The notes beneath the pieces were generated by a model that was given only the letters and a program-made list of their open reading frames with translations, ran no database searches and was not told the DNA's origin. A stretch of 64,000 nt of DNA from Nocardioides sp. HDW12B (GTDB taxonomy: Bacteria; Actinomycetota; Actinomycetes; Propionibacteriales; Nocardioidaceae), in NCBI RefSeq assembly GCF_011299595.1, contig NZ_CP049867.1, forward strand, positions 372,001 through 436,000, written 5' to 3'. Made by a program: the position numbers and the translations under genes. Below are positions 17,436-26,119 of the stretch, piece by piece (position 1 is the first letter of the stretch; each line of letters starts with the position of its first letter).

Positions 17436-18281
17436 ATGCGCCTGCCGAGCCGCCACCGTCCCTCCCCGAGCCGTCGCGCCGGGGCGGGGGAGCCGGTCGT
17501 GCTGCTGCACCCGCTGATGCTGTCGCACCACTCGTGGCGCCCGGTCGTCGACCGGCTCTCGCAGGGCCACGACGTGCTGGCGCCGACGCTGCCGGGCCAC
17601 TGGGGCGGCCCGCCGCTGCCGTGGCACCGCGCCGACCTCGACTCCCTGGTCGCCCACGTCGAGCGACAGATGGACGACGCCGGCTGGGCCACCGCCCACC
17701 TGGTCGGCAACTCGCTCGGAGGCTGGCTCGCCCTCGAGCTGGCCCGCCGCGGCCGGGCGCGCAGCGTCACCGCGATCGCGCCGGGCGGCGGCCACACGTT
17801 CTTCGCCCCGCGCGACCTGCTCCTCGGCCTGGGGTTCGCCGGCGCGGCCACGCTCCGCCGTGGGCTGCGGGCGGTGAACCTGCTCCCGGCGTCCGTGCCG
17901 CTGCCGCCGCTGGCCCTGGTGGCGCTGCGCACGATCGCCCCGGACCCCGCCGCGCTCGCCCCGCAGGACGTGCGGCACCTGGTCCGCGCCTCCCTGGGCG
18001 CCAGCCACCCGCTGCAGGTGATCCTGGCCTACGCCCGGGCCCGGCCCGCCCGCGGCCTGGAGGACATCGACGTCCCGGTCCACCTCGTGTTCGCCGAGCA
18101 CGACGTGGTCCTCCCGACGCCCACCCACGCGCCGTACTTCACCTCACGGCTGCCCGACGCCCACGTCACCCACCTGACCGAGCACGGGCACTGCCCCCAG
18201 CTCAGCGACCCCGACCTGGTGGTGGGGCTCGTCAAGGAGTCGATCGCGCTGAGCGGGCGCCACCTCGCGGTGGCGCGCTGA
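17436..18281 (+). CDS. Alpha/beta-fold hydrolase
   Basis: A 281-residue hydrolase. The oxyanion region VVLLHPLMLSHHSW comes first, the nucleophile elbow is GNSLGG in LVGNSLGGWLALELA, the acid is probably the Asp in FAEHDVVLPT, and the catalytic His lies in TEHGHCPQLS. A helical cap spans about residues 130-200. The family hydrolyses esters or related bonds; the substrate is unknown. The ATG at 17436 gives a basic N-terminus (RLPSRHRPSPSRR). A hairpin between this gene and the convergent photolyase gene probably ends both transcripts. Confidence 0.82.
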   Translation: MRLPSRHRPSPSRRAGAGEPVVLLHPLMLSHHSWRPVVDRLSQGHDVLAPTLPGHWGGPPLPWHRADLDSLVAHVERQMDDAGWATAHLVGNSLGGWLALELARRGRARSVTAIAPGGGHTFFAPRDLLLGLGFAGAATLRRGLRAVNLLPASVPLPPLALVALRTIAPDPAALAPQDVRHLVRASLGASHPLQVILAYARARPARGLEDIDVPVHLVFAEHDVVLPTPTHAPYFTSRLPDAHVTHLTEHGHCPQLSDPDLVVGLVKESIALSGRHLAVAR

Positions 18282-18296
18282 CGGCTCGGGGCGCCG

Positions 18297-18313
18297 CGGA
18301 CCCGCGGGGTCCG
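18297..18313. terminator. Hairpin between convergent hydrolase and photolyase genes
   Basis: Arms CGGACCC and GGGTCCG are perfect with loop GCG, located in the 33-bp gap between the two stop codons. Confidence 0.4.
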
Positions 18314-18314
18314 T

Positions 18315-19652
18315 TCAGCTCTTGTTGTTCTTGACCTTCTCGTAGCGCCGCAGCGACTCCTCGCGCTCCTCCTTGTGGTCCACGATCGGCTCGGGGTAGC
18401 CGGCCACGTCCTGCGGCTCGTGGATCTGCTTGGCCGGCACGTCGGCCAGCTCGGGCACCCAGCGCCGCACGTAGGTGCCGTCGGGGTCGAACTTCTTGCC
18501 CTGGGTGGTCGGGTTGAAGATCCGGAAGTACGGCGCCGCGTCGGTGCCCGACCCCGCCATCCACTGCCAGCCGTGCTGGTTGGAGGCCACGTCGCCGTCG
18601 GCCAGCAGGTCCATGAAGTGCCGCGCGCCGTGGCGCCACCACACGTGCAGGTCCTTGACCAGGAACGAGGCGGTGATCATCCGGACCCGGTTGTGCATGA
18701 ACCCGGTCGCGGCCAGCTGCCGCATCCCCGCGTCGACGATCGGGTAGCCGGTCTCGCCCTTGCGCCAGGCCTCGAAGCCCTCACCCGGGTCGTCGTACTC
18801 CATGGCCGAGAAGGCCTTGTTGTAGTCCTGGCGCGCGCTGTCGGGGTTGTTGAACAGCACGTCGGCGTAGAACTCGCGCCAGGCGATCTCCTTGCGGTAG
18901 GTCTCCGCGGCCGCGCTGCGCTTCCGGGCCAGGTCGGCCAGGATCGTGCGGGGGTGGATCTCGCCCCACTTGAGGTACGTCGACATCCGGCTCGAGCCCT
19001 CGCCACCGGGGATGTTGCGGGCGTCGTCGTAGTCGGCGAGCCCGTCGTCGCGGAACGTCTCCCACGTGCGGTGGGCGGCCTTCTCACCGGCCGCGACGAT
19101 CTCCATGTCGCCGGGCAGCGCCGCGTCGGGCCACCTGTGGCTGTCGAGGTCGGCCCAGGTGACGCCGGTCGGGGCGTCGACCGGCTGGCGCCAGCCGTGC
19201 TCGGCCCAGGCGCGCTGGAAGGCCGAGTAGACCTTGTACGGCGAGCCGCTGCCGTTGGTGATCCGCCCCGGCGCCACGGCGTACGGCGACCCGAGGACCG
19301 CCACCTCCACGTCGACCTCACCCAGCGCCTCGGCGACCTCCTCGTCGCGCCGGGCGCCGTAGGGGCCGTAGTCGGCGGCGTGGTGGACCGAGGTGGCGGA
19401 GACCTCGCGGGCGACCTTGGGCAGCACGGTGCGCGGGTCGCCCTGACGCACCACCAGGGCGCCGCCGAGCGACTCGTCGAGGGCGCGCAGCGAGTCCAGG
19501 AGGTAGCGCCGGCGCACCCGGCCCGACGGTTTCCACAGGGCCGGGTCGATCACGAAGAGCGGGACGACCTCGTCGGCGTCGCAGGCGGCCAGCAGGGCGG
19601 GGTTGTCGGCGAGCCTGAGATCGCGCCGGAACCACATCACGGAAGTGCTCAC
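18315..19652 (-). CDS. phr: Deoxyribodipyrimidine photolyase (class I CPD type)
   Basis: A 445-residue light-driven DNA repair flavoenzyme. The N-terminal antenna domain begins SVMWFRRDLRLADNPAL. The FAD domain has IAWREFYADVLF, GYPIVDAGMRQLAATGFMHNR and the signature NQHGWQWMAGSGTDAAPYF leading into RIFNPTTQ. These support cyclobutane pyrimidine dimer repair, though a cryptochrome-like role cannot be excluded. The likely start is GTG 19652; a CAGGGT ends 7 nt upstream. It is divergent from ideR, with 94 bp between them. Confidence 0.9.
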   Translation of the reverse strand: MSTSVMWFRRDLRLADNPALLAACDADEVVPLFVIDPALWKPSGRVRRRYLLDSLRALDESLGGALVVRQGDPRTVLPKVAREVSATSVHHAADYGPYGARRDEEVAEALGEVDVEVAVLGSPYAVAPGRITNGSGSPYKVYSAFQRAWAEHGWRQPVDAPTGVTWADLDSHRWPDAALPGDMEIVAAGEKAAHRTWETFRDDGLADYDDARNIPGGEGSSRMSTYLKWGEIHPRTILADLARKRSAAAETYRKEIAWREFYADVLFNNPDSARQDYNKAFSAMEYDDPGEGFEAWRKGETGYPIVDAGMRQLAATGFMHNRVRMITASFLVKDLHVWWRHGARHFMDLLADGDVASNQHGWQWMAGSGTDAAPYFRIFNPTTQGKKFDPDGTYVRRWVPELADVPAKQIHEPQDVAGYPEPIVDHKEEREESLRRYEKVKNNKS

Positions 19653-19746
19653 CTCGTCCACCCTGCCAGGGCGCCGGGAACCCTGACCTGGTCGGCCCGG
19701 GCGGCGGCCGGGTGGGGGTGGGCCGATCATCGGTCACAATGGGGGC

Positions 19747-20433
19747 GTGAGCGACCTCATCGACACCACCGAGATGTACCTCCGGACCATCTACGAGCTG
19801 GTCGAGGAGGGCATCACCCCGCTGCGGGCCCGGATCGCCGAGCGTCTGCACCAGAGCGGCCCGACGGTGAGCCAGACAGTCGCCCGCATGGAGCGCGACG
19901 GCCTCGTTACGGTCGAGGGCGACCGCCACCTCGAGCTGACCGACGAGGGACGCCGCCTCGCCACGCGCGTGATGCGCAAGCACCGGCTCGCCGAGCGGCT
20001 GCTGACCGACGTCATCGGGCTGCCGTGGGAGCTCGTCCACGCCGAGGCCTGCCGGTGGGAGCACGTGATGAGCGAGGACGTCGAGCGCCGGCTCATCGAG
20101 CTGCTCGACCAGCCGACCGAGTCGCCGTACGGCAACCCGATCCCGGGGCTGGCCGAGCTCGGCGGCACCGGGGGCGAGGAGTTCATGGAGGGCGTGGAGT
20201 CGCTCAGCGACGTGCTCGACGGGGACACCCCGGTGCGGGTGCGCATCCGTCGCATCAGCGAGGAGGTCCAGAAGGACGAGGTCCTCATGGCCGCGCTGCA
20301 CCGGGTGGGTGCCACCCCCGACAACGACGTGCAGGCGACGCAGGGGCCCGAGGGCGTGCTCGTCGGCTCCGGGGGCGAGACGGCCGAGATCGAGGCCGAG
20401 CTCGCCACGCACGTCTTCGTCCGCCGCCTCTGA
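19747..20433 (+). CDS. ideR: Iron-dependent repressor of the DtxR/IdeR family
   Basis: A 228-residue metal-dependent regulator. The winged helix-turn-helix includes ARIAERLHQSGPTVSQTVARME. Metal ligands are in place: Met10 (DTTEM), the HAEACRWEH segment carrying Cys, Glu and His ligands, and RKHRLAE for the ancillary site. A C-terminal SH3-like domain is present. With Fe(II) the dimer represses siderophore and iron-uptake genes. GTG 19747 is preceded by CACAAT ending 6 nt upstream, a possible leaderless promoter. Confidence 0.92.
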   Translation: MSDLIDTTEMYLRTIYELVEEGITPLRARIAERLHQSGPTVSQTVARMERDGLVTVEGDRHLELTDEGRRLATRVMRKHRLAERLLTDVIGLPWELVHAEACRWEHVMSEDVERRLIELLDQPTESPYGNPIPGLAELGGTGGEEFMEGVESLSDVLDGDTPVRVRIRRISEEVQKDEVLMAALHRVGATPDNDVQATQGPEGVLVGSGGETAEIEAELATHVFVRRL

Positions 20434-20470
20434 GCGGTGGGCCGTGGGCCCGCCGCGAGGCAGCCGGGCC

Positions 20471-20740
20471 TCAGGTGCCGTAGCGCAGCTGGGCGCGCGC
20501 CCGGGCCTTCGCCGCCTCGACCTCGCGGTCCTTGGGCGGCGCCGTGGTGGTGAGGCTGTCCAGCAGACGGCGCGTCGACTCGGCGACCTCGTGAACGGCC
20601 CGGTCGAAGGCCTCGGCGTTGGCCTGCGAGGGACGGGTGGCGCCGGCGACCTTGCGGACGTACTGCAGCGCGGCGGCCTGCACCTCCTCGCTCGTCGCGG
20701 GCGGCTCGAAGTTGTTCAGCGGTCGGATGTTGCGGCACAT
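20471..20740 (-). CDS. DUF2277-family protein
   Basis: An 89-residue cytosolic protein starting MCRNIRPLNNFEPPAT, the diagnostic opening of DUF2277, followed by AALQYVRKVAGATRPSQAN and APPKDREVEAAKARARAQLR. It is conserved in many bacteria with no known function; the early cysteine is invariant as far as I recall. The start at 20740 has TACCGT 7 nt upstream. It is convergent with ideR and divergent from the enoyl-reductase-like gene. Confidence 0.85.
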   Translation of the reverse strand: MCRNIRPLNNFEPPATSEEVQAAALQYVRKVAGATRPSQANAEAFDRAVHEVAESTRRLLDSLTTTAPPKDREVEAAKARARAQLRYGT

Positions 20741-20747
20741 GACGACC

Positions 20748-20753
20748 ACGGTA
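20748..20753 (-). promoter_or_regulatory. -10 box of leaderless DUF2277 gene
   Basis: TACCGT on the minus strand, 7 nt before ATG 20740. Confidence 0.5.
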
Positions 20754-20850
20754 GGACTCCCGGTGCCAGAATGGCGCGTCCCACCGACCAGATCCTCGGC
20801 CAGCACGACCGTGACGAGGACCGCCCGACCCGTGACCAGCAGGAGCTCTC

Positions 20851-22062
20851 GTGCCCGACGGCCAGCAGACGTCCGCCAGCAACCGGAACGACCGGACCTA
20901 CGACATCGTGCTCCTCGGCGCCACCGGGTTCACCGGCGAGCTGACCGCGGCGTACCTCGCCGAGCACGCCCCGACCGACTGCCGCTGGGCGCTCGCGGGA
21001 CGCAACCAGGCCAAGCTCGAGGCGGTCCGCGACCGGCTGGTCGCGAAGCACGCGGGCCTCGCGGAGCTGCCGCTGGTCATCGCCGACAGCGGCGACGCCG
21101 CCTCCCTGCGGTCGCTGGCCGAGTCCGCCCGCGTCGTCATCACCACCGTCGGCCCCTACCTCGCGTACGGCGAGCCGCTGGTGGCCGCCTGCGCCGCCGC
21201 CGGCACCGACTACGTCGACCTGACCGGCGAGCCGGAGTTCGTCGACCGCATGTACCTCGCCCACCACGAGACCGCGGTCCGCTCCGGCGCCCGCCTGGTC
21301 CACTGCTGCGGCTTCGACTCGATCCCGCACGACCTGGGTGCGCTCTACACGGTCAAGCAGCTGCCGTCGGACGCCCCGATCTCGGTGCGCGGCGTGGTCC
21401 GCGCCGAGGGCATGTTCTCCGGCGGCACCTTCCACTCCGCGCTCGCGCAGTTCTCCCGCGGCCGGCAGATGGGCCAGGCGGCCAAGGCCCGGCGCAGCAC
21501 CGAGCCGCGCCCCGAGGGCCGCAAGGTCCGCAGCGGCGACACCAAGCCGACCCGCGACGCCACGCTGGGCTACTGGCTCCTCCCGCTGCCCACGATCGAC
21601 CCGTTCGTGGTCAAGCGCTCGGCCGCGGCCCGCGACGACTACGGCCCCGACTTCTCTTACGCCCACTTCGCAGGCGTCAAGACCCTCCGGTACGCCGTCG
21701 GCGGGTCCGCCGGGCTGCTCGGCCTGGTCGGCGCCGCCCAGCTGCCGCCGGCGCGCAAGCTGATCCTCAAGCGGGTGCCGCAGGGGGAGGGCCCCTCGGA
21801 GGCGAAGCGGGCGCGGTCGTGGTTCACCGTCGACTTCGTCGGCACCGGCGGCGGTCGCACCGTGCGGACCCAGGTCAGCGGCGGCGACCCCGGCTACGAC
21901 GAGACGGCCAAGATGCTCGCCGAGTCAGCGCTCAGCCTGGCCTTCGACGACAACCCGACCACCAGCGGGCAGGTCACCCCGGCCACGGCCATGGGCGACC
22001 ACCTGATCGACCGCCTGTCGAAGGCCGGGATCTCCTTCCGCACGCTCGCGGACGCGTCCTAG
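20851..22062 (+). CDS. Saccharopine-dehydrogenase-like / trans-acting enoyl reductase family protein
   Basis: A 403-residue oxidoreductase. The N-terminal Rossmann motif is IVLLGATGFTGELTAAYLAE and the middle has HCCGFDSIPHDLGA, a strong marker of the group including mycobacterial trans-acting enoyl reductases (Rv2953-like). Those act with polyketide synthases on lipid intermediates; no such genes are nearby, so the substrate here is open. The GTG start at 20851 has GGAG close upstream. The C-terminus FRTLADAS is near the family end. Confidence 0.8.
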   Translation: MPDGQQTSASNRNDRTYDIVLLGATGFTGELTAAYLAEHAPTDCRWALAGRNQAKLEAVRDRLVAKHAGLAELPLVIADSGDAASLRSLAESARVVITTVGPYLAYGEPLVAACAAAGTDYVDLTGEPEFVDRMYLAHHETAVRSGARLVHCCGFDSIPHDLGALYTVKQLPSDAPISVRGVVRAEGMFSGGTFHSALAQFSRGRQMGQAAKARRSTEPRPEGRKVRSGDTKPTRDATLGYWLLPLPTIDPFVVKRSAAARDDYGPDFSYAHFAGVKTLRYAVGGSAGLLGLVGAAQLPPARKLILKRVPQGEGPSEAKRARSWFTVDFVGTGGGRTVRTQVSGGDPGYDETAKMLAESALSLAFDDNPTTSGQVTPATAMGDHLIDRLSKAGISFRTLADAS

Positions 22063-22088
22063 CACCGAGGGATGAGCGGCGCCGCCGG

Positions 22089-22574
22089 TCAGCCGTTCTG
22101 CGGCTGCTCCGGGGCGCCGGAGCTGCCGGTGGCCTCCTCGTGGAGGAAGAACGACAGCCGGCCGTTGGGCTCGAGGATGACGTGCTCGACGTCGGCGGTG
22201 TGGCGGATGCCCTGCTCGCGCATGGCCATGAGCAGGTCGGCCTCGGCGACCCGGTGCCGCTTCATGGCCTTCGCGTCGGGCTCGCTCCCGCGGATGATGA
22301 ACACCGCGCGGCCGGTGATCACCGAGCGGGACCCGGGGAAGCGCCACTGCACCCACGAGAGGCTGACGGTGGCGAGCGCGAAGGTGCCGACGGCGAGGAC
22401 GGCGCCCGTGACCGAGGTGTCCTGCTGGGTGACGGCCTGCTGGACCAGGTCGCCCATGGTGACGTAGAGCAGCAGCTCGAAGGTGCTGAGCTCGCCCAGC
22501 GTCGAGCGCCCGACCGAGCGGGTGATCATCCAGAGGAAGGCGAAGATCACCAGGGCGCGGAACACGATCTCCAT
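22089..22574 (-). CDS. DUF421 (YetF-like) membrane protein
   Basis: A 161-residue protein. Three hydrophobic segments occupy residues 1-80 (MEIVFRALVIFAFLWMITR onward), with ELSTFELLLYVTMGDLVQQ characteristic of DUF421. A soluble C-terminal part contains AVFIIRGSEPDAKAMKRHRV and VILEPNGRLSFF. YetF-like proteins are membrane proteins of poorly known function in stress or sporulation. The gene follows a membrane-anchored unknown protein with a 10-nt gap, forming a two-gene operon. Confidence 0.82.
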   Translation of the reverse strand: MEIVFRALVIFAFLWMITRSVGRSTLGELSTFELLLYVTMGDLVQQAVTQQDTSVTGAVLAVGTFALATVSLSWVQWRFPGSRSVITGRAVFIIRGSEPDAKAMKRHRVAEADLLMAMREQGIRHTADVEHVILEPNGRLSFFLHEEATGSSGAPEQPQNG

Positions 22575-22584
22575 CAGCGGGTCC

Positions 22585-23106
22585 TCACGGCAGCAGCCTG
22601 GTGCTGAACTCGACCGGCGCGACCTGGACCTCGCCGTCGAGCACCGCGACGGTCGCGGTGCTGCCGATCTGGCTGCCGGGCTGGATGTAGGCGTCGTAGG
22701 CGACCACGAACGTCTCCCCGGCGAGCGGCGGGTCGAACTCCAGGAACATCGTCGAGCCGTCGCGCATCATGGCCGACGGCTGCGGGTGGAAGGCCTGCGT
22801 CTCGTAGATGTCGAAGTAGGCGCCGTCGACGGCGAGCGTGATGGGTCCGGTGAAGCCGCCCTGGCGCTCGACGGTCACCTCCCAGGGGACGTCGAGGCCG
22901 CCGCGCGCCACCTCGGCGTACTCCAGCTCCAGCGTCCATCCCGCCTCGCTGTTGCTCGCGGTCGTCGTGTGCACGCCCAGCACCCCGACCGCGCCGGCCA
23001 CGAGCACGAGCAGGAAGAAGGACAGCACGACGCGTCGCACGACCACCGACGTGCGCGTCTGGCGCGACGACTGCTCGTCGTCGATCGTCGACTCCGGGAG
23101 CTGCAA
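22585..23106 (-). CDS. Membrane-anchored extracytoplasmic protein of unknown function
   Basis: A 173-residue protein starting from a TTG with an excellent GAGGAGG upstream. A cytosolic tail of ~25 residues is followed by one membrane helix (about 26-47) and an outside domain of ~120 residues with beta-rich sequence. No family is recognised. It precedes the DUF421 gene in an operon, so the two may form a membrane complex (inference). Confidence 0.65.
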   Translation of the reverse strand: MQLPESTIDDEQSSRQTRTSVVVRRVVLSFFLLVLVAGAVGVLGVHTTTASNSEAGWTLELEYAEVARGGLDVPWEVTVERQGGFTGPITLAVDGAYFDIYETQAFHPQPSAMMRDGSTMFLEFDPPLAGETFVVAYDAYIQPGSQIGSTATVAVLDGEVQVAPVEFSTRLLP

Positions 23107-23286
23107 GGCCGCCTCCTCGCCCGGGTTCCACAGGGACCCCCGCCTCGGATGCCGCGGTGGGCGGGGTACCGGTGGGAGGGGGGTGGCTGATCATAGACCC
23201 GCGCGGCACCCGGCCGGGAGGGTGACGGGCCGGACGAGGAGAAGGTATCGGCCACGCCGACGTCGGCGGTGCGCGACCATGGGGGC

Positions 23287-24492
23287 ATGGGGGACATGGG
23301 GACCGTGCACGCGCGCGGAGACGGACACACCGGGGTCGGCCCGGCCATCACGGTCCGGGTGGCGACCACCCGGGACGCGCTCGACGAGCACGCGGAGGCC
23401 TGGGACCGGCTCACGACGGCCTCGACCGAGAAGCTGCCCATGCTGTCCCACGCGTGGGTCTCCTCGTTCCTGGAGCACATGGTGCCGGCCGGCACCCCGT
23501 GGTGGTGCTTCTTCGCCTACGACGGACCCGAGCTGGTGGGCGTGATGCCGCTGATGCGCGCCCGCAAGTGGTTCCTCGACAGGCTCCGGGGGACCGCCGA
23601 CGGCGGGCACACCGACTTCGCGCACCCGCTGCTCGACGCGAGGCTCGCGCAGCCCGCGCTCGACGCGCTGGTCGGGGCGGCGGCCGAGCTGGCTCCCAGG
23701 CTGCGGATCCGGTGGTACCGGGTCAGGGACGGCTCGCCGGTGCTCGCGTGCCTGTCCACCCTGGAGCGCCGCATGAGGGTGCTGCGACCGATCAGCACCT
23801 GGGGGTCGCTCGTGCGGACGACAGGGGACTGGAGCGAGTTCGAGGCCGGGCTGGGACGCAACTTCGCGCGCAACCTGCGCAAGGGTGGCAACCGGGCGGA
23901 GCGCGAGCACGCGGTCTCGTTCCGGTTCGTCGGTGGCGCGGAGGCGCAGTCGCCGGCGCTCCTGCAGCAGTTCCTCGAGGTCGAGAGCTCCGGCTGGAAG
24001 GGTGCCGCGGGCACGGCGATCCAGCGTTCTCCGCAGCTCGTCGCGTTCTACGAGACGCTCACGCGCCGGCTGGCGCACCGGGGATGGCTCGAGTGGCAGA
24101 CCTTGCACATCGACGAGCGACCCGTCGCCGCCCACCTGGCCGTGCGCCTGGGGGACACGGTCGTGCTGCCGAAGATCGGGTACGACGAGGAGCACGCGCG
24201 GCTCGGGCCCGGCAACCTGCTGTTCCGCGAGCTGCTGGTGCGCTCCTTCGACGACCCGACGGTGAACGAGGTGAACTGCCTCTCCGACATGCCCTGGCAC
24301 CGCAACTGGGGGATGCGGTCCGTCGGCTACGCCGGCGTGATGGTCGGTCCACGCGGACCGCGGGCCACGGCCGCGAGCCTCGTCGAGATGTCGAAGCCGC
24401 TCGCTCGCGACTACGGTCGCCGCCACCCCGACGTCCAGCGGAAGCTCCACGAGACCGCCGAGCGGCTCCGCCAGGCGACCCGCGCGAGGTGA
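23287..24492 (+). CDS. BioF2-like (CelD/FemAB-type) acetyltransferase
   Basis: A 401-residue protein with a GNAT-like fold of the Acetyltransf_6 (CelD/BcsL) group. Diagnostic parts are the LMRARKWFLDRLRG region, NFARNLRKGGNRAERE, FLEVESSGWKGAAGTAI and the acyl-CoA region GYDEEHARLGPGNLLFRELL. Members often modify polysaccharides or cell-wall glycoconjugates. The start among closely spaced in-frame ATGs (23287, 23296) or GTG 23269 is uncertain. A tRNA-Arg lies just downstream on the other strand. Confidence 0.75.
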   Translation: MGDMGTVHARGDGHTGVGPAITVRVATTRDALDEHAEAWDRLTTASTEKLPMLSHAWVSSFLEHMVPAGTPWWCFFAYDGPELVGVMPLMRARKWFLDRLRGTADGGHTDFAHPLLDARLAQPALDALVGAAAELAPRLRIRWYRVRDGSPVLACLSTLERRMRVLRPISTWGSLVRTTGDWSEFEAGLGRNFARNLRKGGNRAEREHAVSFRFVGGAEAQSPALLQQFLEVESSGWKGAAGTAIQRSPQLVAFYETLTRRLAHRGWLEWQTLHIDERPVAAHLAVRLGDTVVLPKIGYDEEHARLGPGNLLFRELLVRSFDDPTVNEVNCLSDMPWHRNWGMRSVGYAGVMVGPRGPRATAASLVEMSKPLARDYGRRHPDVQRKLHETAERLRQATRAR

Positions 24493-24572
24493 GCCGGGTC
24501 CGGCGCGGACGTCTGCGGCTCGACGTCGCGGCGCGCGGCACTGCGTCGTGGTGGTGGTGCCGTGCGCGGTGG

Positions 24573-24645
24573 TGCCCCAGGCAAGAGTCGAACTTGCGAC
24601 CTTTCGCTTAGGAGGCGGCTGCTCTATCCACTGAGCTACTGGGGC
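24573..24645 (-). tRNA. tRNA-Arg (anticodon CCT)
   Basis: A 73-nt cloverleaf with a perfect acceptor stem GCCCCAG/CTGGGGC, D-arm AGCTCAGTGGATAGAGC, anticodon CCT within CTCCTAA, and a T-arm GTTCGACTC. Discriminator A is followed by an encoded CCA (24572-24570). It reads AGG codons. Confidence 0.96.
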
Positions 24646-24826
24646 GGGCCGCGTCGCCCAGCACGCGTGGTGCAGGGAGACCAGCGCAGTCATCTTCCCA
24701 GAGTCGTCCGGACCGCGGGGAGGGGGCCCGACGCGGCTCGTGCGCCCGGCAGGAGGCGCTGGAGGTGCAGGGGAACCGACGAGGCCCCGGGTGCGTCGGA
24801 CAGATGACCTCAGGAGGTGGGTGCTC

Positions 24827-25870
24827 GTGCGGGCTGTGGCTGTGGCTGCCTCGGTGGCTGTGTGCGGAGTGGTCCTCGCGACCACGGCCGCGTGCGTGAG
24901 CACCGACCCCGCGCCCCCCGGTGAGCCGGTCGCCGAGCCTGAGCGGACCAGCAGCCCGGGTGACCCGGGTGGCACGCCGACCGGGCCGGCGGCGACGGTC
25001 GAGGCGCCCGACGCGTGCGTGCCGTCCGCCGAGGCCCGGCGACCCACGACCGCCGGTGCGGCGCAGTGGGCCCGGTTCTGCCCCGGAGGTCGCGGGCGCA
25101 CCACTCCGGCCGAGGTCCCGTCCGACGCGCTGACCACCCACCTCGAGCTGCTGTCCGGCCTCGTCGAGCTGGCGGCCGAGCCGTCGACCGAGGCGTCTGC
25201 CGAGGCGTCTGCCGAGGCGCCGGACGACGAGACGGTCTGCCGCCCCACGTTCAGCCGCACGTACCGCCTGCAGGTGGGGTACGCGGATGGTCAGGTGGCG
25301 GAGATCCGGGGAGCCACGGGCCCCGACTGCATCGGCACCCTCGGAACCGGACCGACGCGGGTTCGCGGACCCGAGGGATGGGGTGTCTACGGCGCGGTGA
25401 TGTCCGCCTTCGGACGGCAGTACGCCGACCGACTCGCCGACCGCCTCGCCGGCACCGGGACCGCCCCGGCCGAGCCGCTCATGTGCCCCGTCGACCCCCG
25501 TGACCCCGACAGCGTGGACCTCGACGGCGCGTCGGCCGCCCTCGACACCGGGTGGCACCTGGGCAGACGCTCACCGATGGTGATGCCCCTGCGGGCCGTC
25601 CGCGGCATCGTGTGCACCTGGCCCTCCGGGGGGAGCGTGCCGGTGACCCGGGAGCTCAGCCCCGACGAGGCGGAGCGGGTGCGCATCGGTCTCCACGCCA
25701 TCTACGGCGCGATGGTCGACTGCGCAGGTAGTCGCGACCCGACGTACACGGCCGTCGTCGAGGACCCCACCGGCACGCGCCGCGCGGTGACGATTGTCGA
25801 GTCCGAGTGCCACACGGTCATCCGCAGCGACGACGGGTACGGCCTGGGCTTTCCCTGGCTCCGGCGCTGA
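24827..25870 (+). CDS. Secreted lipoprotein of unknown function
   Basis: A 347-residue protein. The start at GTG 24827 is set by AGGAGG 9 nt upstream. The N-terminus is a lipoprotein signal: a hydrophobic stretch, then a lipobox-like TTAAC near residue 23, predicting a lipid-anchored cysteine. A Pro/Thr/Gly-rich spacer contains a five-residue repeat (STEA, SAEA, SAEA). Six or more cysteines later suggest disulfides in an extracellular domain. No family is recognised. Confidence 0.65.
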   Translation: MRAVAVAASVAVCGVVLATTAACVSTDPAPPGEPVAEPERTSSPGDPGGTPTGPAATVEAPDACVPSAEARRPTTAGAAQWARFCPGGRGRTTPAEVPSDALTTHLELLSGLVELAAEPSTEASAEASAEAPDDETVCRPTFSRTYRLQVGYADGQVAEIRGATGPDCIGTLGTGPTRVRGPEGWGVYGAVMSAFGRQYADRLADRLAGTGTAPAEPLMCPVDPRDPDSVDLDGASAALDTGWHLGRRSPMVMPLRAVRGIVCTWPSGGSVPVTRELSPDEAERVRIGLHAIYGAMVDCAGSRDPTYTAVVEDPTGTRRAVTIVESECHTVIRSDDGYGLGFPWLRR

Positions 25871-26048
25871 CTGCGCGAGCCGCAGAGCCGCTGAGCCGGG
25901 AGCAGTGCGGAGGAGGACGGCCCGGACGCCGGTGGTCTCGACGCCCGGACCTGGAGCGACCCGTCGCCGACAACGAGGAGCTCCTGGTCCGGCGGTTCCC
26001 CTCCACCCACGAACCATGCGCAGCGGCCGGCGACACGTCGGTCACTGC

Positions 26049-26054
26049 TACGAT
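26049..26054 (+). promoter_or_regulatory. -10 box upstream of GAF-ANTAR gene
   Basis: TACGAT lies 66 nt before the GAF-ANTAR ATG and would give a leader of ~60 nt with a GGAAGG ribosome-binding site. Confidence 0.35.
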
Positions 26055-26119
26055 CCGCCGGTGCCATGGGCCGCTGCGCGGCCTGGGGAACGGACGGGCG
26101 GCGCCGCATCTCGGAAGGC

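Noticed and set aside
26061-26119. Leaderless GTG start for the GAF-ANTAR gene at 26061
   Set aside because: The GTG is out of frame with the GAF-ANTAR reading frame, so the TACGAT box there implies a leadered transcript.
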